A stretch of DNA of 64,000 nucleotides, taken from assembly GCA_030144725.1 (NCBI GenBank), contig JASKMD010000005.1, positions 3,289,596 through 3,353,595 on the forward strand, given 5' to 3'. The position numbers and the translations under genes are program-made. Source of the DNA: Haematococcus lacustris (Eukaryota; Chlorophyta; Chlorophyceae; Chlamydomonadales; Haematococcaceae). The notes under the pieces are model-generated. The model was not told the origin of the DNA. It saw only the letters and a program-made list of their open reading frames with translations, and did not search any database. This document shows, in pieces, positions 8,660 to 29,700 of the stretch. Each line of letters begins with the position of its first letter. The first letter of the stretch is position 1.

Positions 8660-9054
8660 CTGCAGTATGCACAAAGGCTCATGATCCACAGGTTTCCAGG
8701 CTCTCTAGCCTCTTCGCTCAGCTTAGAGCCCACACACAGCCGTCGCTTCGCGACAATTCCACAACTGGCGCACTACAGCCAGCTCCGACTCAAGCGCGTC
8801 TTACACGCCAACCAGAACGTCCTCTGCCGCTCATCCTCAAGGAGATACGTGGAAAATAGATCCAGTCAGACGGCATCGGTCGGAAACCAACTGTTACGAG
8901 ACGTCCGGTGACGGTGACAGAGTTCTCCATGACAGACTGGGCATTGTCAGGAAGTCTGCCCGGGAATCGAACCCGGCCTCAAATCACCGCACCACGTCAC
9001 ACTTCTCACAGGGGCGTTACGATTATTGCCTCGGCATTACACCATCACGTAACA
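8660..9054 (-). mobile_element. Truncated LTR retroelement 3: LTR and leader
   Basis: On the minus strand a 163-bp LTR (9054 to 8892) starts TGTTACG and ends CGTAACA, giving 7-bp terminal inverted repeats. Two bases later comes the PBS TGGTTTCCGACCGAT (8889-8875), then about 215 bp of leader without a clear open frame, cut at the edge of element 2. The LTR carries a T-arm-like hairpin at 8960-8976 (CCGGG / CCCGG stem). Confidence 0.68.
8892..9054 (-). repeat. LTR of element 3 (163 bp)
   Basis: Bounded by TGTTACG/CGTAACA and adjacent to the shared primer-binding site. It is unrelated to the other two LTRs outside the hairpin. Confidence 0.7.
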
Positions 9055-9862
9055 GCCCCAGCCCAGGAGTGAGTGCCGGAAGTGCATGGCCGCCTCACAT
9101 GCACCCGCACCCTCCGGTGACGCCATGCTGCTCCTCAGTGGGCGCCCTACCCGTCGCCCGCCCCGCCCCGCTGATGTGCTTAGCGGTGAAGTATCAAGAT
9201 GTTGCAGGGCGCTAGTACATCAATGCCATAGCGAGGTGTTGCGAGACTTTTGGGGAGTCTTTACATGTGTTTTGCTATACATTTGGTAGGTGTTGCGAGT
9301 TGTTTTAACGTTGATAGTGTGCTTTGCAATTGAGAGTGCAAGTATCCCCGTACATGTTTGAGACAGACCCGCACACACCAATGGTGGGATGAACCGTTGC
9401 ATTGCCATACTAGCCATTGCGTGCTTTACCCGGGCCCTACACTGGGAGCCAGCCACTTTGTTGTGTGTCAACTTGCGAGAAAGATTCTAGCAAATGGACA
9501 CAAAGCACGTCGTTCCGCCATGAGAACATAATGTTTCATAGTCCCAAGTCTTGCCATGTGTACCGTGCCCTTGCCGGTGTCGTAGCTCCTACTGCCAACG
9601 TCGTTGCTTCTCCTCAAAGACCTTCTGTTGCTACGGTCCCTGCTGTGGACGTTATGGATGCAGAGGTAGCTTTCTTGGCAGCTTCTCGAGGTGTTTGTTT
9701 GGCGGGTAGACCAGGCGCTGAGGCAGGAGCGGTTTGCTTGGCTTGTCGTTCGGACTGGCTGCCTCCAAACCTGCATCACAAGAGGTATAAATGTTGTTTG
9801 ACGCACAAGCAGTCGTTGGTTTGTTTTCGACAACGTGCCGACAGGTAAGCATTTTCTTGACA
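9055..9862 (-). other. Intergenic DNA and likely 3' UTR of MetRS
   Basis: No coding region recognised. On the minus strand a TGTAA motif (9261-9265), the usual green-algal poly(A) signal, lies about 600 bases past the MetRS stop codon, so most of 9245-9862 may be its 3' UTR. Confidence 0.45.
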
Positions 9863-20811
<10,949 letters not shown>

Positions 20812-21208
20812 CGCAGCAACCAGATTGCAATGCGGCGGCCTCACTGCGAATGCAAGCAATGGGTTTGTCAGTTGCCATGCGAGATACAAACATACACACT
20901 CACAAATGACCCCTGTTAGGACCCTTGTACGGCATGTTGACGGGGGTGCTTGACCAGATGACCACAGGACACCTCTTCGTGTACACCTCTGCAGGGCTGA
21001 GCAATGTTGAGTGCGGCTTTGTAGCGTCATACAGTCAAGTGAGCCTCAATTGCCTGTAACACCTACAGCGACGACAATGATGCGCGTAGTCAGTGATCCT
21101 AGTGCGGCTTTTGAGATACTTCTGCAGCAGATTCATCCGTCGTCATCTTTGTCACATAAAGACACCTCTGCGCGCAATTCTGCCGATTCATTTTGTCAGC
21201 ATAGTACG
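20812..21208. promoter_or_regulatory. Divergent intergenic region between MetRS and the GIY-YIG-like gene
   Basis: About 397 bp separate the two start codons on opposite strands, so the segment must hold both 5' UTRs and probably a shared promoter. No TATA box or known operator was recognised. Confidence 0.5.
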
Positions 21209-24200
21209 ATGCTGCAAATCTCCTCCAATGTCAGCCAGTCGCTTGCGCGCGAGTGTCGGCGAGGGGCACGCTTTTGCAGCCTCGCAATTTGCAGCCCTTC
21301 ACAGCTACACAGTCCTGTAACCACCTGCTCGAATATCTTATCTGTTTCCGCTAGGGAGTCGTCTCGAACGGTTTGTTATGCCGCGTCAAGTCTTGCAGAG
21401 CCACCTGCACAACCGCCCGTAGTGAGTGTCGCCAGCTGGATCGCCAGGCCCTGGCACCCAGCGCTGCGCAAATCGCGGTCCCGCATATGGCACATGGACG
21501 TCGCTCATGCAACCCCTTCTGCACTGCTTTCACGCTCCTGCTCCTGCAGTCGGGATCTGCTGACTTACCTTTGCCTCTGTCCAGTCTGGAATTTCACCCA
21601 ATCATCAACACACAGGTGTGTACCCCACTCAGTAACACCAGTATGCATTGGCGCTGATTCACAGTACATGGTCCGCAGGGCCTGGTGGTGCCACCTGCCA
21701 ACACTGGCAAGGCTTGGGTATTTGCTATCTATGATGGGGGCCAAAAGCTGCAATACATTGGCTTTTCCCAGAACATGCGCAACACATTGCGCACACTGCT
21801 GGGCAGGCGCACAGAGAAGGCACACTACTTTAGGTGCGGGGCACCTACCACCTTACCACCCGGCTTTGGTACTTCAGCTCTTTCATTGAGTTTCCTTCAA
21901 GCTCCTGCCTGGCTGATGTCCTAAGGCACCATGACGAGTCATGCTCAGACCCAACCTTGATGCCGTCCCCTTCCCTAAGTCCTTTCCACATCACTCTTAC
22001 CCACCACTCCATTCTGTGGCTATTCTCAAGAACCCTGCAGGGTGTGCAAGTCCTGCCTGGCATGGGGTGGTGCCCAGGTTCCAGCCGCTGACTTCCTTGG
22101 ACCAGGCAGCCATGGTGCGCATCCGTGACACCTGGTTTGAGGAGGTGGGCGGCGCCCCCGTGGGCAACAAATGTAAGTATGGCAGGCCCAGATTCTCAGC
22201 CTTGCTGCCAGGCCCCAGCATCTCCCAGACCACCCAGCCCTGGCCCCAGCTGCACCCTGAGGGAACCACCTGTCCCTCATCTGCCTGCTGCTCGTCTATT
22301 TTGTCCCTTTCTGCTCTTTGCATCTTTCACTGCCATGTATCCCATCCTGGTTGTGCGCAGGGTAGGCTAGGGTGCTCCGTGTCCCCTCAATGCAATGGCA
22401 GCACCTAGCACCACCTTGCACTTCTCAAGCTGCTGCTGCCCTTATCCCAGGAGTGAGCACCCTGAGTCGGCGCACGGTTCCTTAGCGCACATTCCTTTGG
22501 GGGAGTTAGTGTTCCCTCCTCTTTTTATTTCAGCTGCTGCTGCAGCAGCAAGGGAGTGAGAACCCTGACTTGGCACACGTTTCCTTTGGGCAAGCGCACT
22601 GGGGGAGATGATCTTTATTTTTCTCAAGCTGCTACTCCAGCGGCAAGGGGGTTGGTATGAGCTTCAGGGTCCAGGTCTGGCTCTAGACTGCCCGCACTAA
22701 CTGTAATATCGTCCAAGGCTCCTTGCCTGCCTGCCTGTCATGGCTGTAGTGTGGTGCAGTGCCAAGCTGCTGGCTTGTCTGCCTGCCTGCCTCCCTGCCT
22801 GCAGTGGCCCTTGAGCGTAACCAGTGGCAGCAGCCGGTGGATGCCGGGGCCATCAGTGCGCGTGGCAAGCGTGGTGCAGCTGAGGACCTGGCCCGCCAGA
22901 TCGTGGAGCAGCTGAAGATGCGCGGCTGCTCTGAGGAGTGGGTGCCCAATCCCACCCTCATGGACCAGGGCGTGGTGAGACTGAGGCTGAGTCAGAGGGT
23001 TGACCGGCACAGAGGGGCCACAGCACCAGGCTGGCTGCAACATGGCCCATGGCAGGCGGCATGAGGAGATAATGGCAGGGAGGAGGATGGTGATGACCTG
23101 GAGAAGTAGGGCGAGGGCCAGGGTGAGGGTGGCAAGGAAAGCAAGGGTGGAGAAGTCAAAGAAGGTATTCATGTGTGGAGGAAGCTGCCAAGCAGGCACA
23201 GGTAATGATCATGGGTGGAGGCTTAACCAAATGAGCTGGGAGGTGCTGTTCAGAGGGCAGTGTGCACGCTTGACAACCCAGACATGTCCCAGCCCACCTC
23301 TGGCTGTGGTATCCCTTATTCAGGGCTAAGAGGGAGCAACCAGTCCCCTACTCAGCCATATCCCTTCGCCAGGGTTGACAGGGAGCCACCAGTGTCATGG
23401 CAGCTCAGCCAGCATGGGGTGCCCATGCGCAGCCATTTGGCTAGGCAGTTGCAGCCATGCAGTATGCTGTTGAAGGAGTAAAGGTTTACACGCACAGTGT
23501 GCTGCCATGTGCTCGTGCTGTATTGCTTGATGCCCAGTGTGTACCAAGGAGGTGGTGGCTCCTGCCTTGTATACACACCATAATGACTCTTCTTGCTGTT
23601 ATCACTAATGTTGTTCTGTATCGTCTTATTCCTCCTCTCCTTCCACTAAGGTGGGCTGCACTGCTGTGTGACGTGCTGGTCGGGCCAGGTGGAGTTCCTG
23701 CCCGCCAAGGGTTTGACGGCAGAGGAGGAGGCAGCGCTGCGGGCAGCCCAGGAGGCAGCCGCCACTCAGACCCGGCTGTCAAAGACAGTGATTGATGGGG
23801 AGGAGCGCACGTTCCAGGTCAGCAGGGGGCTCCACACTCGCTGCTGCTGCTGCAGGGTCCTGACTGTGCCTGAACTGAAGGAAGCAGGCCAGTAGCAGAG
23901 GCAGCAATGGCAGCACCCTGACCCAGCTGCATGGGAACCCTGCACCCTGTACGCAGGCAAACAGGCCAGCAGCAGGGTAGCAGCAGTACCGGTGGTTGTG
24001 ACAGCACCCTGGACCAGCTGCACCGTACCCCTCCTGGTGGTAGCCAAGGTGCAGGTGTAGGGTGCGCTTGCGGCTGGTGTAGATCCGATGCAAGTGGAGT
24101 AGATACAGGTAGAGCAGGCGCAGGGTACGCCTGTGATTGGTGGAAGCTGTAACCACCAAGAGCCTGCTGGAAGGGTCCATGGGGCAGCCTCTACCCTGGT

Positions 24201-25481
24201 TCTAGCCCTAGCGCCAACCAGGGCTCGCTGGCCTGCAGTCGGCTGGGTGGGTGTGGCTGCAGGTGCGGTACAGGAGCACCATGAAGACTGCGGGCGGCTT
24301 CATGGTGGATGTGGCCGTCACTATGGACAACCGGGAGACAAACCACCGCATCATTGTAGGCAAGTATGGCTGCCGGCCTCACTCCACCTGACACCGCCTG
24401 ATGCCTTCCCCTAGCATGCGACTGCCTGAAGCTGACCGCTGGTCAATCCATTGTCAAGCCATAGACAGGGAGTCAGAGCCTTGATGCACTGCCATGTGGC
24501 CGCTGACACGCCTAGTGCGTGCGCCTCACTCTAATCTCACACCCATGTCCTGCAGGACCCTGTCGTAAGCTAAGGCACTGATGGTGCTTCCCAGGACACT
24601 TTGTGTGGTAGAGCAAGATGTCGTGCGACCTAGGTGTGACGTGGCCCCCTGATGACTGGGTGCGCTGCCTGACCTGGCTCCAGGTGCTCAGTACCTTGAG
24701 CAGCAGGGCCTGAGCAGCCCTGAGCCCGCAGTGGAGGCGTCGCTTGCAGTGCTCCTGAGCCTGAAGCAGTCGCGGCACACAGACGGCATCATGGCCGTGG
24801 ACCAGGTCAGCAGCTTCAAGCAGGAGCAGGCTGAGGAGGGCTGGGGCGAGCAGGGGCAGGCTGCGCCAACAGTCAGTGCTAGTCTACCCATCCAAGGCTA
24901 CCTAGGTTATAGATGGGGTAGAAGCAGGAGGTGACTGGAAAGGGTAGGGCCTAGGGCAGTCTGCAGTGAGTGAGGGTTATTTTTACGCTGGACTACCCAC
25001 AGCAGGTAGCAGATCACGAGGCTGTGCGCATTGACCAGGCAGCTGAGCAGTCACACATTGGTGACTACCTGATGACTCATAATTTGCATGCGCTGTGCAG
25101 TTCCCGGTGAACTACTACACTATCAGTGAGGTGGAGCAGTGGTTCCCTGATGACTTCAAGGCAGCCTTTGAGCTGAGCTCAGGTATGACGTGCTGCATCT
25201 ACTGGCCTACACTGCAGTCACTGCTACTAGGGACATAAGCCTCCACTTCGACCTCGTGGCAGCAGCAGATGCCGTTTGTTGAGATTAATGGGTGTGGCTT
25301 GGTGAGGATCACCAGAGTTGCAAGCTTGCATCCATCTGGCCTGTGTGACATCAACCTCGACCCCACCCCCCTCTCCCCTTGCTTGCTTGCAGGTCAGGTG
25401 TTGGATTCTAGTGAGGAGGTGGCGTGGCGCTTTACTCGCTTGGAAAGCTGGCACTCGGAGCCACTCCTCATTCATCAATGA
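21209..25481 (+). CDS. Predicted plastid protein with GIY-YIG-like N-terminal segment
   Basis: Nine exons: 21209-21421, 21679-21833, 22078-22172, 22805-22974, 23689-23817, 24263-24359, 24684-24805, 25101-25182, 25393-25481. They sum to 1152 nt (383 aa) with consistent phase. Residues 1 to about 60 are Ser/Arg/Ala-rich without acidic runs and end in VCYAASS, like a chloroplast transit peptide. Exon 2 carries WVFAIYDGGQKLQYIGFSQN, resembling the GIY...YIG core of GIY-YIG nucleases, but the catalytic Arg/Glu pattern was not verified. Later exons have WFEEVGGAPVGN, ERNQWQQPVDAGAISARGKR and SEVEQWFPDDF, which look like a conserved green-lineage protein I cannot name. Intron 6 uses a GC donor. TGTAA motifs at 25680-25691 probably end the transcript. 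Function is unknown. Confidence 0.75.
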
Positions 25482-25679
25482 CCAGCTGCTTGGTCGTGTG
25501 TCACTTTTAAGGCTTTAGGCTGCCGTTCAGCGGAAGAGCCCATACGGATCCTGGACGCTGTATGCATCTTTGCATCTCTGACCTGATAAACTAATCAACC
25601 AATGATTGCGTCCTGCAGTGTTGGAGTAGGAGTGTAGCAATGTCTGGTCACATGTTTGGTTACCCTACCCCGACGCAGG

Positions 25680-25691
25680 TGTAACATGTAA
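25680..25691 (+). terminator. Likely poly(A) signals (two TGTAA)
   Basis: TGTAA at 25680-25684 and 25687-25691, about 200 bp after the stop codon of the GIY-YIG-like gene. Confidence 0.5.
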
Positions 25692-26047
25692 CAATGATGT
25701 ATACTGCGTAACTACACATTATCAAGCAGCATGTCAGCAGGCTATCATGGTACCAAGGCACATAGCCTGGACAACTAGTCACTCCAGCGCAGGGCTAACC
25801 AGCTACTCCACAACATTGCCATTTGCTTCCACCATCGAGCCTCTACATGTGACCATTCAAAATATGCTTGCACGATTTTGCCCCTCGTTCACTGGCCTTG
25901 TACGAACCTTGTAACGCATAGCTCGCACACCACTTGCTTATAGCGGGCGCGTAAACTTAGCACGATAATCCATCCCTTCCCTTCGAGCCGTGTTCCAAAG
26001 CAGTGCGCCGGCCTGTAGGATAAACTCGCACTAGTGCGCGGCCTCAT
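25692..26047 (+). promoter_or_regulatory. Intergenic region upstream of the fibrocystin-like gene
   Basis: About 356 bp with no coding signal. It must contain the promoter and 5' UTR of the downstream giant gene; no specific motif was identified. Confidence 0.4.
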
Positions 26048-26718
26048 ATGACGCGAGGCGCATTCCTTGCGTGTGTTGCCGGCCTCGTGTCAGCGGTGCT
26101 AGCGCAAGTCAACATCCAAAGCATTCAGCCCACTATCGGAAGCCTTGGGGGCTCAACGAGGTAAGTTCGCCTTGGCTGTCCTCTCTGCGGCCTGGCTGTC
26201 ACTTTGCCGGTTCTAGCTGCAGGCTTCAGATCACCGGCACAGGCTTCTCAACAGACAGGTTCGCTGGAGGCAACGTCGTCTATGTCGGGCCCTACCCCTG
26301 CAGCGTCATCCCCCACTTGTCCAGCAACAGCCTGGTGCGGAAGGCGTGTCAACCCCAGGCCTATCCATGCACCATTTCTTTACGCCATGCCTGGCTAGCC
26401 TAACTTGACTGTGCCATTCTATGTGTAATGCCCTGCAGGTAACATGTGAGACATCACCTGGTGCCAGTGGCAACTACCCGGTGGGTTCCCTAGCACCCAT
26501 CGCAGCCTGACACAATGCCATGCAGGAAAGCAACCTCCAGCTACGCCCTGTCATTGTGCTCAAATGCCTCGCCTTGTAGAGGACCAATGCTGCCTGTAGT
26601 ATTCACCCTGATACGTCAACTCACTGGCTCGACCCTGCATTGTAGGTGACTGTCCTTGTGGATGGGAGGTCATCTGACACGGAGTGCTGCTTCAGCTACT
26701 CCTCCGAGTTCACCCCTA
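26048..26718 (+). other. Exons 1-4: signal peptide and IPT/TIG repeat 1
   Basis: Exons 26048-26160, 26223-26334, 26439-26480, 26646-26718 (residues 1-113). The start MTRGAFLACVAGLVSAVLAQ is a classic signal peptide. It is followed by IQSIQPTIGSLGGSTRLQI, TGTGFS, VYVGPYPCSVI and VTCETSPGASGNYPV, the canonical IPT/TIG strand pattern of fibrocystins. Confidence 0.9.
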
Positions 26719-29700
26719 GTGGGTGCTGTGCTGGATCAGAGCTGCATGAGAACCCAGCTGTGGAGGCTGACTGTGCTCTTGTTCTTGGCTGCAGCCTTAA
26801 GAGCGGCTGTGCCCTCCGCTGGTCCCCCTGGGCAGCAGATGACCATCTATGGCAGAGCCACGTGAGAAGCAGGCGCAGCAGCCGCATGGCAGGCCCATCT
26901 CATGCCCCTTTTGCAGCCGCAGACAGCCACTGTGCAAGTGTCCCTGCCCACTGTCCTCAGCTGCTGCCACCCCCTGCCCTGTGCTCATGCCCCTTCAGGT
27001 GGACTCTGAACAACGCCTGCCTAGCTGTATCACCCTCCTTCAATGACGCGTCATGTGTGGGCGAAGTGGTGAGCACCAAAACCAGCTTGACTGCTTCCAT
27101 GTGATCAGTCGCGTGTCGTCAGACTTGTGTGTCCAGGCAGGCCAGGCAGCCTGTCAGGCTGTGTGGTGAGCACAGTGCTGAGGCAGCTGTTGCTGCTCCT
27201 AGCTGCAACCCAGGTGTGTGCTCGGGCGTGTGCTGACATGTCACACCCCTCTGTTCAGGTGTTTGGGGACTACCTGTGCCGCACTGGGCTGTCAGGCAAT
27301 GATGCCCAGTCTGTGTACAGCCAGGTCTGGTCTCCGCGCTACAACTGGGACAACAGCTACGCCATCAACTGCAGCCTGCCTGACCCTGGCCCTTTGGAGG
27401 CCGCGGTAAGGGACCAGCACCTTGGCTCTCAACATTGAGCCTTCATTGCAGTCGAACACTCATTGTGGACCACTACAAAACGGTGTTTTGTCTGTGTGGT
27501 GTTCCCCTTCACATGGCATACTCATGGCTTATACATGGCATGCACATGGTCATGGTTGCCTACCACCTACACTATTGCCTGACCCGTTAGGGCTACACCG
27601 TAAGGGACCAGCGGGCAGCCTTGGCAGGGCAGCCAGGGACGTGATGTCTCCTTAGCCTGCCATCGCCCTGGTGTGCTCTATTCGTAGTGTACGCTAGCTG
27701 GCAGCATCTAGCAGGCCTGGGGATAGGTGAAGGGCGAGCTGTGGGGGTGGGGGGTGCAGGTTGAGCTGGAACAGTGGGGGGCTGGCAGCTAGCAGGCCAC
27801 TCTACAAGCACTACGCTACAAGCACTCTGCATGCTGTACATACACTGCCTGCTCTGGCTGCTGTGTACGACATACTGTGAGGCCAGCCCGCGCTTTACTT
27901 GCCTGCCTGCCTGTCTGCCTGCCTGTTCATGCCGTGTGCGTCACCCCTGCGTATGACACCCTTCATACGTCTAGAGCCATGTTAGAGGCTAGAGGCGTCC
28001 CTGCACAGGGCACAGCAGCAGTCCCCCTGTTGCCACACCTGCAGGTGCCTGGCCTGGCCACGGCTGGCAATGTGAACGTGAGCGTGCACTTTGAGGCCAG
28101 CCTGCGTGGCGGTGCTCCCTGGGCTGACCCACGCTCCTACCAGGCCACTGCCACAGGTCAGAGCCACTGCCACAGCCACAGGTCAGAGACAGCCAACCAG
28201 GCCACTGCCACAGGTCAGAGCAAAGACCTGCCACCACGTCCTGTGTGTCGTTGCTCCCGCCCCCTGGCACTTGTACTGTGTAGCAGCCTGTCTCCCAGCA
28301 CACATGTGTGTGCAGTGTTGTTGTTGTTGGTGGTGGTGGTGTCATCCTTGTTAGCTGACACTGCCAAGCCGCTTGTCTGGTATGGTTGCTGGGCATTTAC
28401 ATTCCCACCTGTCACCATCACCTGTCAGTTGCTTGTGGCTGCAACCCAGGAGCGGGGCGGTGCAGGGTCAGGTGGTGCTGAGGTCAGGAAGGGTCCGGGT
28501 GCAGGCACCCCTTGCCACCACCCAGTCTGTCCAAGGGCATGCCCCCCTTCCTACCCCGCCCTGCAGGCCAGCTGTACCAGTACCAGCTGTACCCCCTGGT
28601 GCAGTCCCTGAGCCCCTCGACTGGCTCTACTGCGGGCGGCACGCTGCTCACCCTGACTGGGAAGGGCTTCCCCTCTCTGGGCCTGGGCCAGGCCCCCTCC
28701 GTCACCCTCACCCTCCACGGCGTAGCCTGTGCAGTGCAGAGCAGCAACTACACCACACTCACCTGCATCACTGGATCACAGCCTGCAGGCTACACCCCGC
28801 CGCCAGCCGTGAAGGGCATGTGGCCAGGTGGGCCACAAGGCTAGGGGCGGTAGGAGTTGGATGTTTCACTAATGGCAAGGGAACTGCCTGACTGACCTGA
28901 CCTAGCTTGGTAGAGTGAGATTGAGAGTCGAAACGGTACCTTTCTGGCGGTTCGCCTGCAGGCGCGCGTGGGCTGGCGTTTGACCTGTACAATGGCACCT
29001 TCCTGCGCTTCAACCAGCTCTGGTCGCTGAGCCCCTCCACTCAAAACCTGACTAGCACCAGCATCAAGGCTGACATCTGGGAAACCTCCACGGAGCTGAA
29101 TAAAGTTCCCATGTGAGTGGCCCCCACCCACCCACCCATGCACTCCCTTGAGCCTCCCGCAAGCCTGGCAGCATCATTACCCCACCAGCAAAAGCCTAGC
29201 CTGGCAGACAGGTTACATGATCACAATGAGTGCACTTGCCCTGACAGCTTCCACGCAGTGTTTCACGCCCTTCTGATGTGATGGGTGGGCAGGTGCCTGC
29301 TTGATCTGTCTTCCTATATGTGGTGTGAGCTGGTCTGTTTGCGGCCCTACCTCACCCCTGCGCAGTTGGACTCTGCACTCCAAAGCCTTCTTCATCGCGC
29401 CCACTGCTGGCAACTACTCGTTTGCCGTCAACGCGGATGACATAGCAATGCTGAACGGGTCTTGGGCTCTGCCTAACGGCACCACCACCACACGCACGCT
29501 ATCCTCCCGACCCCTTTGGTCCTATCTGGACACCTACCTTGTGTGAGTGTGGGGGCCCTTCCGGATGTAGGGGTCCAGCAACCAGCAGCAGGTGTATGCC
29601 GCCCGTGCCAGGTCGACAGGGACAGGCTTGGGGCCTCAGGCTCCAACAGCCCCTGGCACTGCAACGCACTGGCATTCTGCACTCCTCTGCTAGCTTTACT

